From: Aphidius gifuensis
Lineage: Eukaryota; Arthropoda; Insecta; Hymenoptera; Braconidae
DNA length: 64,000 nt
Direction of reading: 5' to 3'
Assembly (NCBI RefSeq): GCF_014905175.1
Contig: NC_057790.1
Span: 26,686,469 to 26,750,468, forward strand
Below the pieces are notes generated by a model. That model was not told where the DNA came from, ran no database searches, and saw nothing but the letters and a program-made list of their open reading frames with translations. Below, piece by piece: positions 1 to 11,960 of this stretch; position 1 is the stretch's first letter, and every line of letters begins with the position of its first letter. A program made the translations under genes and the position numbers.

Positions 1-859
1 AATTGAATTTAGTTTTTTTTTTTATTCTCTATAAAGTCAGTAAATAATAAAGCAATTGTTTCGTCATTTTTAAAATTAAAAAAACCAATAGAAAATTCAA
101 ATATACTAACTTAAAATTTCATATGCATTTATCTACTTGTTTATTTATTTTTATTTTTTATTTTTTTGTTATTTAAAATAAATAAATTATCGTCATGATG
201 ATACACATACTTGAGATGAAATTTCATAATATTGTATTTGCTCCGAGTGTTAAATGAAACTGCGAGAGAGTAGAGTCAAATATACAGTGATATTGCAAGT
301 ATTACTTTGGGGGCTATGAAGTAATACTGAATTATGCATATACAACATGACATCAGAGAAATTGAGTAAAATCCCCAACTGAGATATGTCAAACAATTTA
401 TCAAAAAAATAAAAAAAAAAAATGAGAAAAGAACTACATAAATAAATAAAAAGATGAAATAAAAAGAACATTCAGGAAATGATGTCTAACTTTTCTGTAA
501 ATTTGTAGTTTTTTCTTTCCAGAAAGAAAAAAAAAGAATAGAGAAAATAGAGGGTAGTTTTTTTTTTTTTTTTTGTAGAAAAAAAAAAAATTTTAGCTGA
601 ATTTTACAAGAGTATGCTTTCATGCTATGTGAAGTAGTTGTCAACTATCTTGTGGTTACATTTTATTTTCCGCGAGTGTATATACCTGTACAATAAATTT
701 ACACGAGTCTCGATACATAGTGCTGCCTAGGTACCCATCAAGTATTTAACATGTATCTTATGTAATAGTATTTTTTGCTGATAACATAATAAAAGTTCAA
801 GTTTTTACAAGAAAAAAAATTTGAAAAAAAAAAATAGTTATTTGTGTTTTTATATTTTA
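1..859. other. AT-rich DNA without recognisable gene
   Basis: Long A and T tracts (for example near 560-590). Open frames here are low-complexity Phe/Lys/Ile strings. I see no gene. Confidence 0.6.
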
Positions 860-1290
860 CATAAATATTTTTAATTAAATAAAGCTCAGTTGTTTGTATT
901 TTTTAAGCTTCAAATTTATTAATTTTGCTATTTATAAATAAAAAAAAAATATTTAATTATTTATTGGGGTGTTTTAATATTTCCTAATATTCAATTGAAA
1001 AGCTTCACAAATAACTGATGATAATTTATCAATTTTTTTTAAATAAAAAAACAATTATTTTTTATTGTTGGCAGGTGTTTTTTTTTTGGAAAATAAAAAA
1101 CAAAAAAAAAAAAAAAACGACAGAGATAGTCCCTTGTGTTTTAATATTTTTTATAAATATTTTTGTAAATAATAAAATAAAGCTCAGTGCTTTCGGAGTT
1201 GGAGCTTTATAATTATTAAAATTTCAAACAACAATAACACACATAAACCCCATCTTTATAAATTAAACAAATAAATAAATAAATTTAAAT
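860..1290 (+). repeat. E repeat, copy 1
   Basis: Shares long, nearly identical stretches with 36805-37135 (+) and with 8618-9300 (-, interrupted by the hAT-like MITE). It includes TTGTTGGCAGGTG and a 9-bp inverted repeat ATAAAGCTC/GAGCTTTAT at 1177-1210. It encodes nothing recognisable. Confidence 0.75.
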
Positions 1291-4200
1291 TATTAAAATG
1301 TAAAAAAGCTTGATCCAGTGGCTTCAAGTATTTTTCAAATTAATTTATAAACTTAATTCTAGCTGAAGTAGTTGTCAACGATTAGCCACCTAATTTAATT
1401 TTTTTTTTACTTAGAAACATTTAATTTTGCACAAGTGAATACTACTTGTTATAGACAGCATTGTACATTGTATTTTAAAATGTCATTATATATTTAGTTT
1501 GATTTTAGTCTAGTTATACATAGTGCGTAAAATACAATTTATTGATCTCGCCTTTATATACATGTATATTTTGAAATATCAATTTATCGATCCAAGGCAA
1601 ACCAATTCTGTAAATAAATATAAATTTTTTATTGTCATATATTCAAGTATTACGACATTTTTGTTTAATTTAATTATTATTAATCCATCTATATTCAAAT
1701 ATTTGTATATTATTTTATACGCATTAAGACCATCTCCATTAACATAATATTATTTATATATTATCTCTTACACTACTACTGATTTTTTTATTTTTATTTT
1801 ATTCAGATGACTTTTAAGTTTTCATTCAAAATGTTAATATTTGTTTTGCTATTTGGTATTTATTTTTTACTAATGGAAGACGTTTTTTATTTTTTTTTTT
1901 TTCTCAGTGAAATATTAATTTATAATCATGATTTATTGATTTTTCAAAAATAAAAAATATAAACTCAGTTTATTCGACATACATTTTTTTTGTTTTAAAT
2001 TTAATTAAGTTTTTTTTTTTTCACTTTTTCAATAGGATATTTCAAATAATATATTTTTTTTTTCATTAAAAATCCTTGATTAAATTTCAGAGAATTTTTT
2101 GAAATTTATTCATCTATTTTTTTTATTATTTTTAATGTAATTTAAGTATATTATTAATTTCTAAAATTACTAACGTTTTCCCTGTGAAATTAAATTGATA
2201 TTTTTATAATTTCCTCACTATTTTTATGACATTAAAAATAATAAATCAAGCATTAATATTTATTCAAATCTCACCATGCATATTTCGAAATGTTTAATAA
2301 ATATCCCATCTAAATTTTTATCCTAAAATTCTAAAAATCTAAATAACTTAAAATTCATATTTTAATTTTTAATGTTCGATAATTTATTCTTTAGATATTT
2401 TCAAATTTAAAAATATCCATTTATCAATAACCTGCATTGAATTTAAAATTATACAAATTTGTTGTAATGAATTAATCAAATGTAACAATACAACAAAATT
2501 TTGTATAAATAAAATAACTGCCAGTTAAGTGTCGAGTATTGTGCCAAATTTAAAAGCCATGTCCATCGGTTTTGCATTTACCATTCGACTTTATGGAGTA
2601 TGATGCTGCTGGTGTTTCGCATGTTTTCAACTTGGCAAATATACATGCACACATTACAAATATATAAATATATTTTGTTTATATTATGAGCTAAATTTGA
2701 ATGACACACATAAAATAGCAAAGCCAATCAAAATTCGTGACAGTGTTGAGTCCATCATTGAGTGCTGCAACTTCCACTGGGATATAAAAAATATAAATAA
2801 TAAATCTGCATAATGAGAATGCTTCTCTCAAACAATTTTTTTTTTTTCATTTTTTTATTCTACATATATACAACTTATTCAACTGACAAAAAGAAAAATT
2901 ATTTTTTATTTTTTTTCTTTTTCATTGATAAATCACTTGTTCTTTGCTTATCAAAGCAGATGAAAATCTTTTGAACTTAGTATAAAATTTAAAGAGAAAA
3001 AAAAAATTCAAATGCTTGAATATTTCTCTATTGAAATTTACTTTTTATTTTTATATATTCAAGTATTTAAAATGTCGTTGGGTATAATGTTTTGGTTGAA
3101 AAATTTTATTGACAATTTTTATATTTAAACAAAAATATTAGTGAGATGTATAAACATGAAAAAGGACTTAATACACACTGCGGTATATGGCAAATATATA
3201 ATAACAAATGAAAAATAAAAAACAAGGTGGATTTATCAAAGAGGATTTTGTAGCCGCAATGAAATAAGTTTTAAAAAAAAATGTATCATTGTGTTTTTCT
3301 ATGCACACATAAGACTAGTAGTCAAAAATGAAGAAGACAAAAGTCTAAAGAAATAAAGATAAAAGTTTTTGCTAAAAAGAAAAAAAAAGAAAATAAATAA
3401 AGTGTCGAGAATAAAGCTGAGTGGAAGAAGAGATACTCAGTCTTTCGAATTTTGTATGTGTTGAATATTTTTTTATATATTTTTTAAATTATATGATTTT
3501 TTTTTTTCTTTTTGTTTTGCTTCATCAGACATTTTCTGTATATGGTTTTACTGGCAACTTTGTCTCAGCAAGATGACATCACAAAGACGTACTTCCTTTT
3601 TGACAAGCCACAAAATTATATATACACCCATCTTCTCTATTATTCTTCCATCTCATTTTTTTTACATCATTTTATTTTTTAAATTATTGTCTGTGTCACA
3701 CTTATGGCTTTTTATTTTTTATTATTTAAAATTTTATTTTTTTCCAAATTGGAATTTTAAATGTACTGCCCTTCGGGCAAGATAGACATAAGTAGAATTT
3801 ATTTTTTTATTTGGTAGACATATTACAACATATGTTAGTTTGCAAATAAAATCATCAAAGTTATATGACTTTATTTTTTGGCTCGAAAAAAGCGTACATT
3901 AATAATATAAAAATGAATGATTAAATTAATGCAAAATAAATGCTCAATAAAAATATTTAAAAAAGTATAATATTTTTTTAATTTATAGATTTTATTTGTC
4001 TACTAGACAAACACCTAGTCAATTAACCAGAATGACTTTAATAACTTTATTTCAAATTAATCTTTATCCACATATTTATAAATACTTTGCTAAATTATTT
4101 TTTTACCAATTTACTTTTTAAATTTCGTTACAGTTTGCAACTTCAAGACTGATGTTTCAATAAATACTTTATTCAATTTTACAAAGCTTGCATTGAATTT

Positions 4201-5775
4201 TATATTAAAGCACAAAGAACCATTTCATTGGAAAATAATTTTTTTAAATAAATAAAATAACATGAAAATTAATTAATCATCATCTAATTATTTTTTAAAT
4301 TCGAATTTTTTAATTTGAATAGTAGAACTATTTGAAATTTAGAATATAGCCACTATTCGATATTTGTTTATCTGATTTTTGATTATATTATTTTTCAAAT
4401 TATTGTCAATGTCGAAGTGCTAGTTTTTTTAAAATTATCATTGTTTTAAAATCTTAATTTATTTTATTTTTTCAACTCGCAATTTCAAATATACTGCCCC
4501 TGGGACATTTGAAGATTGTGCCGAGTAGAAGAATTTATTTTTTTTCTTCTTTTATCATCCACACACACACAGAGCATATTGAAGCATCAATAGCACCAAA
4601 CCCCACCTGCATATTAGAAAACTAATGAAAGAATCAACAATAAATCAGACTCGTGTTGGAGGCGTGCCATTTTATGCGTGACCCAGCACTTTCATTCAAC
4701 ATCACTAAAGAAACTTTTAGTTCCCATTTCTTTTATATTATATATACTCAAGCTTATTTCTATTCTTATAAAAATTTTCTGTTGCTAGTATATTCGATAT
4801 ACATATAGCTTTAGTGGAATAAAAAAAAAAATGAATAAAAAAATTGGTACATACTTGACTCCACGATGAGAGTCTATAGGTACATTTTACCGAGAAAAAA
4901 TTTACTTTGAATTTTTTTTTTTATAAATTATTAAATGCTGTCTATGTGGGTAAAAAAAAAAAAAAAAAAAAATGGAATAGGAAAATGGAAAATAGTGTAC
5001 TAATGCACTTTGCTCATCCTCGATTATATCCGCAAAACAAGGCAACATTCGATATAAAATCAGATAACCCGAGTCATGGATGGCATTTAAACGTCCTCAT
5101 TTTAAAAAACTTTTCATGATACACATAAGAGGGTCATGTATGAATGAGGCTTTATTATAGCATATATATATAGATGTTTAGGGTCTAAAGTTTCTAGTAC
5201 CATTTTGCTGCATGAAATTTTATATATATGTACATTCTATCAGAACTTTAGATTGTATCATGAGAACACACAAGATATTTAATTTTCGTTCTTTATTATC
5301 ATTTGATTTTTTATGTCAATTTTTTAATCGATAAAATCAAAGCTTCTTTAAAATTACCAATTATTTAAAATGATTTTGTGATAAAAATAAAACTAGTAAT
5401 TATTTGTAAAAATAATGATTGAAATAATTTTTTGTTTAGCTATTTTTGGAAAAAAAATATTGATTTTTCAAATGAAAAATGTAAAATTCATTTATGTATT
5501 AATTAATAGACTTTATAAATTTAGGATTGCCCTATAATTTCAAAAATAAAATAAATATTTCAACTAATAATAACGTAGCAAAGAAAAATTATTAAAAATA
5601 ATTTAAATTAATTTTGAAATATAAATAAATGAATAATTAATTTGATTAATTTATTGAATAATAAAATAAGATGAATTTTTTTGTTTGTTTTTTTTTTTAG
5701 TTTTTATATTTATTTTTATATAAATAGATAAATACAAAAGAAGTAATAATTTTTAATAAAGTTTGATAGTGAAGT
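1291..5775. other. AT-rich DNA without recognisable gene
   Basis: Open frames are short and dominated by Phe, Ile and Lys. A less AT-rich patch at about 2540-2660 is open on both strands but has no splice context or family resemblance. A short CA run lies near 4560. Confidence 0.55.
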
Positions 5776-5900
5776 GAGACTGTGGTTGAGTAGGCAAGAG
5801 CATTGCCTACGGTGATAGAGAGCTTGAGTTCAAATGAGTTTTTGGTTCCACTTCATCGATAGAAACAGATTATTTAATCAGTCGATTTATGGTGTTTATC
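5776..5900 (+). repeat. tRNA-like SINE head
   Basis: GTGGTTGAGTAGGC (5782-5795) resembles a Pol III box A, and GAGTTCAAATG (5826-5836) resembles box B, about 40 bases apart as in tRNA genes. The stem sequence between them (AGAGCATTGCCTAC) is tRNA-like. The acceptor arms do not pair well, so it is a tRNA-derived SINE or old tRNA pseudogene rather than a working tRNA. Confidence 0.5.
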
Positions 5901-5918
5901 ATATGTAGACTTTTAATC

Positions 5919-6011
5919 AAAAATTTAGGGCAGTTATTTTCTGACATAGAAAAAGTTGAGATGCATATAATCTCGCTTATTCTATGCTAGAATATAACTG
6001 CCCTAAATTTT
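5919..6011. repeat. Long imperfect hairpin (foldback)
   Basis: AAATTTAGGGCAGTTAT on the left and its complement ATAACTGCCCTAAATTT on the right form the outer stem. It continues inward through CATAGAA/TTCTATG and GAGAT/ATCTC. Nearly the whole 93 bases can fold on itself, which suggests a tiny foldback element. Confidence 0.7.
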
Positions 6012-6023
6012 GAATAACTTTCT

Positions 6024-6057
6024 GCCAATGACCATATCGGCCTGATTGCACCGGTTC
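6024..6057 (+). pseudogene. 5' fragment of 5S rRNA
   Basis: 34 bases matching the start of 5S rRNA (GCCAATGACCATATCGGCC, then a near match to GGTTC) with two differences from the intact copy. It stops abruptly at the same GGTTC where the copy at 9462 resumes. It sits directly after a hairpin and a tRNA-like SINE. Confidence 0.8.
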
Positions 6058-6059
6058 CT

Positions 6060-8520
6060 ATTAAATTGAATAAATTTTGATAAATTTTTTTAAATAATCA
6101 ATAAAGTCTTTTTATTAATATAAATAAATTTTTTTTTATTTAAAATTAAATTTTATTTTTTATAAATATTATTGTCAAAGTACAAGTACATAAGCTGTTA
6201 TTTCAAATCATCAAAATATTCATTAAAAATTTAATAATTATAGCTAAAAATGAAACAGAAAAAAATTTAAAAAGATCTATAATTCAAATTATATATTTTT
6301 AAATTATTAAATTAGTCTAATGTAATCTAATTAGTGTATTTGTCGATTGTATCAATGTCTAACTCCTCTGATTGTGATATAATTTTTGAATCAATTCGTA
6401 ATTCTTAATACAAATTGCATTGATGACAAATGTGGTCATAGAATTTCCCAAATAAATTCAACCTAACTAAAATAAAATAAATACCCAATCAAATATATCC
6501 TAAAAGTTTATAATCGTTTTGAGATGTTAACATCCAGCTTCTTTAGTTGATGGCTCGTTACGCAGACAACGATTAGAACTTCCATATAACAACTGCTTTA
6601 TTATTATTGAAAATTTCAATCTTGTTTATAAATACACAAATAGAACAAGAAAACTATTGTCTTAATCTTCCATTATCTGTTATTATTTTGTCTCCTGTTG
6701 GTTCCTTTGTAATACCCAACGATTATAAGAACGAAATTGGATCCACAATTGTTAATATATAATTACCATCCTTTGATTGTTTTTTCTTTTTATTTAAATT
6801 TTTCTAAAGAACCCTGCGTCTTGTTAATAATATGTAGTTTCGAATTTCCAACAGTGGGCTTCATTCAATTCATCTCAATATCATTACGTAATTCTCTTTT
6901 ATTTTATTCATGTCAACAATAAATATATTCCGTACAATTGTTTACAGTTGATAACTACGTTCTGTATATTTTTTTCAATAATATTTTTCAATAGTTTATT
7001 GAAATAATAAGCACACTCGGTTGAGTAAATAATTATTGTAATAAAATAATACAAAAATTAATTTTATTATTGAGAAACAAATGTACTTTAATTAAGATTA
7101 GTAGAAAAAAAAATCAAAACAAAAAAAGAAGTTTCAGATAAAATTTTAACAATTACAATAATTTAATATCAAGATGGTAAATTATTTTTTAAAGTTTATC
7201 AGTGTAAAGATCTTACAAGTGTACTTTCAGTCTTTGGAGAATTTTTTTTTCTATTTTTCCTGGTCGATACATGTATAATAAATTGTGATTCTGATGGGTT
7301 TTCGTTTACGAGTTGAAGGAAGGAATAAAAAATGCTCGGTGATGCTTTATGCTATCGTCGATTTGACTCTAGATTTACACGAAATCAATACAAAAAAAAA
7401 AAAAAAAAAAAAACACCTATAAAACGACAAGTTAACAATTTAAAATAAAAAAAAAAATTATCACCGGTTAATTTTAAAATGTAATAAAACTTTTGTGATG
7501 ATAAATTTTTGGTGTTTATTTTTATTTATCAAGTGGGCATTTGTTTATGGAAAAACATTTATATAAAATTTAATTTTGTTAATGAAAATAATTAAAATAC
7601 TTTACATTGATGATGGAAAATTGATATTTCAATTTATTAAAAATATTTTCAAGTTTGAGCTTGTTGAACAGTCACTAGTAGACCTGTCTCGTTCATTTGA
7701 TAAAAAGCAATTTATTTGATGAAAAAAAATTCATGAAAACGTTTAGAGATTATCATAGCGTTTATAAAAATATTCGAGCTGATTTTTCTGCACGAGCATA
7801 ACGTCAATTTACCTCGTTTATTCTGGTTTTTTTTTTTTTTTTCTTTTACAAATTGCAAATGAGAAAATAGAAATGGTTTGACGACGAGATGAAGGGTGAA
7901 CGACGACGGGCACCATGTGATTGGCGAATTGCTAGAAACTCTTCAAGTTATACAGGATCAATATCATTTAAGTATATCTATATATATAAAAAAAAAAAGG
8001 CAACGGAAATTCGTTTTCCGATTTGATATCTTCGAAAAATATTATCCAACAATTTTCTCCAAATTGCCATCTTTCCGTCTGCACATTTCAAATCGAAACA
8101 TTTATTTTTTTATTATTTTGTATATAACTGCTGGGAATATTATATCCTATTCGATTTATTATAAATTCTAAAAATGAAGTTTCGAGAATGTATAGAAATT
8201 TTAAAATAACCGTCATTATGGTTTATTTAAACTGAAATATTATTGCTATAATTTTGTAAAGCTATATTCGTTTCGAAAAGCTCATGAATTTGGAAAGGAA
8301 AAAAAAAAGTAAGCGACTTATCTTATTTATAATTGGTTAGCTTTTTTTTCAAGTTTTAATTGGCTTGAAAGTTTATAAGGGTCAAACGAATCGAAATAAC
8401 TTAATCAAAAATTTAAATTCACAAGAATATACTGAAGTTTTATATAGCTTTTCGATAGATAATTAATTAATCAATTAATATATACCGATACAATAATGAA
8501 TTTTTTAAAGTATTTATAAA
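6060..8520. other. AT-rich DNA without recognisable gene
   Basis: Poly-A tracts near 7390-7412 and 7446-7457. A mixed-composition patch at 7880-8100 is open for 91 codons but contains Lys/Tyr/Ile low-complexity runs and resembles no family I know. Confidence 0.5.
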
Positions 8521-8524
8521 ATAA

Positions 8525-8615
8525 ACCCAGGTAGAAAGTAATGTCAATTTGACGTCGATTGATGTCTCTGAAGTCTAGCAGTTGACGTCAAATTGACATT
8601 AGTTTCTACCTGGGT
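8525..8615. mobile_element. 91-bp foldback MITE with ~31-bp inverted repeats
   Basis: The left arm starts ACCCAGGTAGAAA and ends TCAATTTGACGTC. The right arm is its complement apart from one base, leaving a ~27-base loop. The target duplication is unclear (at most 2-3 A/T bases). The superfamily is not assignable; a DNA-transposon-derived MITE is most likely. Confidence 0.75.
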
Positions 8616-8617
8616 AA

Positions 8618-9300
8618 TGTATTGATCAAAAAATTTAAAAAAAAAATAAAAAAACCTGGATACAATAAAAAAAAGTGTATTTCTTATACAAAGTAAATTG
8701 CTAATTGTCATAAGTTTATTTGTGAAATTTTTCGATTGAATATTAGGAAATATTAAAACCGAGGGGCTATTCATAGCCAGAATTAGTGACATCACAACTA
8801 CGAAAAGTACTACACTTACTACACTTTATATAAATAACTACAATGACTACACCAACAAAATATGATGACTACAGTATTTACTACATTTTAACTATATTTT
8901 TTAAGTTTTTTATTAAGTTTAAGAATATTTATTTTCACATTTCTCCATGTTAGTATTTTTCGGAGAAAAAAATTCTCTCCTCATTTCTCCGCATGGGTCA
9001 ACATGGGAATAAAATCGGAGTAATCACGAAGAAATTCGGAAATATATTTTCACAAAAGTTGTCGTAAAAGAAAAACAAATACTACTTAACTAAACGTGGC
9101 TACATCTTGGCTACATGCTACTACACCATGACTACACTCAGAATGACAGCATCACTACACCAATGAATAGCCCCTCGATTAAAACACCCCAATAAATAAT
9201 TAAATATTTATTTTTTATTTATAAATATCAAAATTAATAAATTTTAAGCTTAAAAAATATAAACAACTGGGCTTTATTTAATTGTTAATAAAAAATACAA
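8618..9300 (-). repeat. E repeat, copy 3, split by the hAT-like MITE
   Basis: The reverse complement of 9186-9300 plus 8618-8751 aligns with 860-1090 once the 418-bp MITE and one target duplication are removed. It therefore records an empty-site sequence. Confidence 0.7.
8760..9177. mobile_element. 418-bp hAT-like MITE with TIRs and 8-bp TSD
   Basis: The termini are a perfect 15-bp inverted repeat, CGAGGGGCTATTCAT. The element is flanked by the 8-bp direct repeat ATTAAAAC (8752-8759 and 9178-9185). An 8-bp duplication with short TIRs is the hAT signature (P and Merlin elements are alternatives). Subterminal regions are full of ACTACA-type motifs, typical transposase-binding arrays. It has no coding capacity. 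It is inserted into an E repeat that reads through when the element is removed. Confidence 0.88.
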
Positions 9301-9390
9301 TTAAATTAATTGTTGATGTTTGTCAAAATCATTTTCAAGTAAAGCTATCATTGTGTTAATCATTGACAATCCTTATTAATGAAAAATAAA

Positions 9391-9893
9391 AAAAATACAC
9401 TCGATAGTGAATTGAACACCTAATTGTATAAATTGATGATATATTTTCTGTAATTAAATAAAGACCATATCGGATAAAAAAAAAAGGTTCTCGTCCGATC
9501 ACCGAAGTTAAGCAGGGCTGAGCGTGGTTAGTACTTGGATGGGTGACCGCTTGGGAACACCACGTGCCGTTGACATTCCTTTTGCTATTTTTTTTTTTAT
9601 ATTTTAATTACAATTGATTTATTATTTAGCTATTTTTTGTTATTTTCAACTACGTAAGCATTTGGCAATTCAATTTAAATATAAAAATTTTCTCCATAAA
9701 AAAAATATCAATTTTAAATGATCTATTTTCAAAATTTCCTCATGAATAATTTTACAAAATCAAGGCACTCAATGAATAATTAAATACACATAATTTTTAA
9801 AAATACCTTAATCAATAAATTACAGCTCTAAAAATTCATATTTATTTGCTACAAAATAATTCTTGCCTTGAATAATTTCAACTACCAAAATTA
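9391..9893 (+). repeat. 5S repeat unit, copy 1 (contains the 5S pseudogene)
   Basis: Matches 57241-57744 on both sides of the 5S sequence, including the leading TACACTCGA and the downstream AAGGCACTCAATGAATAAT-type flank. Only the 5S 5' part is damaged. Confidence 0.8.
9462..9575 (+). pseudogene. 5S rRNA pseudogene with replaced internal segment
   Basis: From GGTTCTCGTCC onward it is identical to the intact 5S at 57307 and keeps boxes A and C. The first ~7 bases of the gene are lost, so helix I cannot close. The 12 bases CCTGAATGCACC are replaced by exactly 12 bases, AT followed by ten A. It could still be transcribed from its internal promoter but should not fold properly. Confidence 0.85.
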
Positions 9894-11376
9894 TATATTG
9901 ATTAGTAAAAGTAGGCTAAATTTTGAAAACGTGATATATAAAACCCCAACAAACATGAAAATCAACATGTTTAACTCCAATATAATTTCAAACTTCACTA
10001 ACCAAATTGTTAATTGATTATTTTTCTATATTGTACTCCATTATATCTGAAATATTAATTCATACAAGTACATATCTGTCTTGGATGATTATCCATAAAA
10101 CAGCTACCTGGATCTCTTAATCCTCTTCTCCCAAAATACGTTGATATACATATTTCAATTTAATATCCATTCATAAATAATTTTAATCCCCACATTTTTA
10201 TCTTAACCTTTTTTCTTCTCTTCAAAAATCAATACCAATAACTTCTTTATATATCTATATCATATCATCTTCATAAATCAAAAACAATCTTGTTTTTAAC
10301 CCAAATAATATCATCAAAAAAAAAAAAAAATCTATCGATCTATTTAAAAAAGAAACAATATGATTTCCTAGTAATAGACTGAATTTTTGATGATGAAAAT
10401 TTACATCAAAATTTGATTAATAACTTTGGAAAAATATTAATTTGTCTGGATAATAAAATTGTGTACTATCAAACTCTAGTAAATATACCTTATCAGTTAT
10501 CATCAAACAATTTTCATACCACATTAATACAACCCATGCACAAACAAAAAGTTGAGCTCTTTAATTAAATGCAGATAATATCTTTTGACTAGCAACTTGT
10601 TAGCAAAATTAAATAACTTGAAAAATAAATTGTCAAGATTTTTCAAGTGTTGATAAATCATTTCTAATTTAAATAAACAAAAAAAAACCATATGTATATT
10701 TGAATAAAAAAATTATTTAATAGTCCAAAGGGAAAAGGGATTTGTTAATTTATACAAATATGAGTGATTTTAGTTAAAGAGCATTGGTTAATTAGGGCTA
10801 TTAAAGGAAAGCGTTGAAAGGCCAATGTGATAAGCCAAATGCGCACTTTTGCTTCCCAAGAAAGTCGTTATAAAGATCAACGAGCGAAATCACCATGATC
10901 CCAATGCAGTTTGCAGCTATTAAGCTGAAGCAATATTCTTCTGACTCTGAAACCCATTGAGACCTCTTCTTTTATTTTTTTATTTTATTTTTTTTTCTTG
11001 TGTCTTATCTATATTCATAATCTACTACTGTCAGTTTTGTGATAAAATATTCGTTAAACACGTCGGTGTGTGTATGTATGTTTTAGATAAGAGACAACTT
11101 TAAAATTCTGTGCATTTAAATGTAGCCATTGAATATTTTTTCCAACTGAAATTGAAATAAAAAAAGGAGAATATTATAATGATAAATAAATAAATACTGT
11201 ATGTAGAATAAATTGCAATTTATTTTCTTCGAAATAATATCATTTTAAATTTATTAAACTGGTTCAAGGTTTTTTTTACTTTTTATTTAACGATGTAGTT
11301 GATGATATTATTTTGTATATTTCAGAGTTTTTAAAGCTCAAGTTATACATGTGTTTGTACATAGCGGTTCATGAAT
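9894..11376. other. AT-rich DNA; no gene seen
   Basis: A moderately GC-richer stretch at 10800-10960 (AAAGGCCAATGTGATAAGCC and onward) could be conserved regulatory DNA. No open frame there has supporting features. Confidence 0.45.
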
Positions 11377-11960
11377 ATTTCTAAACAACAATTTCATGAA
11401 ATTATCAATTTATTATTTGAACAACATGGAAATATTATTATCCTAAAAGTTTTATAAATTAATACTGATTATTTTTATTTTTTTTGCAATTTTATATTTT
11501 TCGCGGATAAAAATAGGAAATTCTATAATTTCGATAATCGATCCCACTTGAAAAAAAAATATTTCTAAGCATAAATTTCATAAAGTTTTACATTTAGTAT
11601 TTAGACAAGACCTCAATATAATTATCCTAAAAATTTTATAATTTATTTTCAACGATTTTTATTTTTTTAGCAATTTTATATTTTTCGCGGATCGATACAG
11701 AGGGAAATTCCATAATTTCGACAATTCATCCCAATTCAAAAAAAAATATTTTTAAGCTAAATTTTCATAAAATTATAATCCTATTATTTAGACAACACTT
11801 TAATATAATTATTCTGCAAGTTTCACAATTTAATTTCAATTATTTTTAATTTTTCTTCGACCTCTAAGTCATATTTGTTAAAAAAAAATATTTCTTTATG
11901 AAAATTCTACTTTTAATAACTAATAACTCCTTGAAATAACTTTTTTTTGTTATAAATATT
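11377..11960 (+). repeat. ~185-bp tandem array 1 (three units plus a partial)
   Basis: The landmark ATTTCTAA recurs at 11377 and 11561, and as ATTTTTAA at 11748 (spacing 184 and 187), with a shortened fourth unit at about 11890. Units share GCAATTTTATATTTTTCGCGG and GGAAATTC-TATAATTTCG stretches with moderate divergence. Confidence 0.8.

Noticed and set aside
2540..2660. Open, less AT-rich patch on both strands, possibly a coding end
   Set aside because: The frames are short, splice sites are not convincing and no protein family is recognisable.
5776..5850. Functional tRNA gene
   Set aside because: Box A and box B resemble a tRNA, but the acceptor and T arms do not pair acceptably and no anticodon can be assigned.
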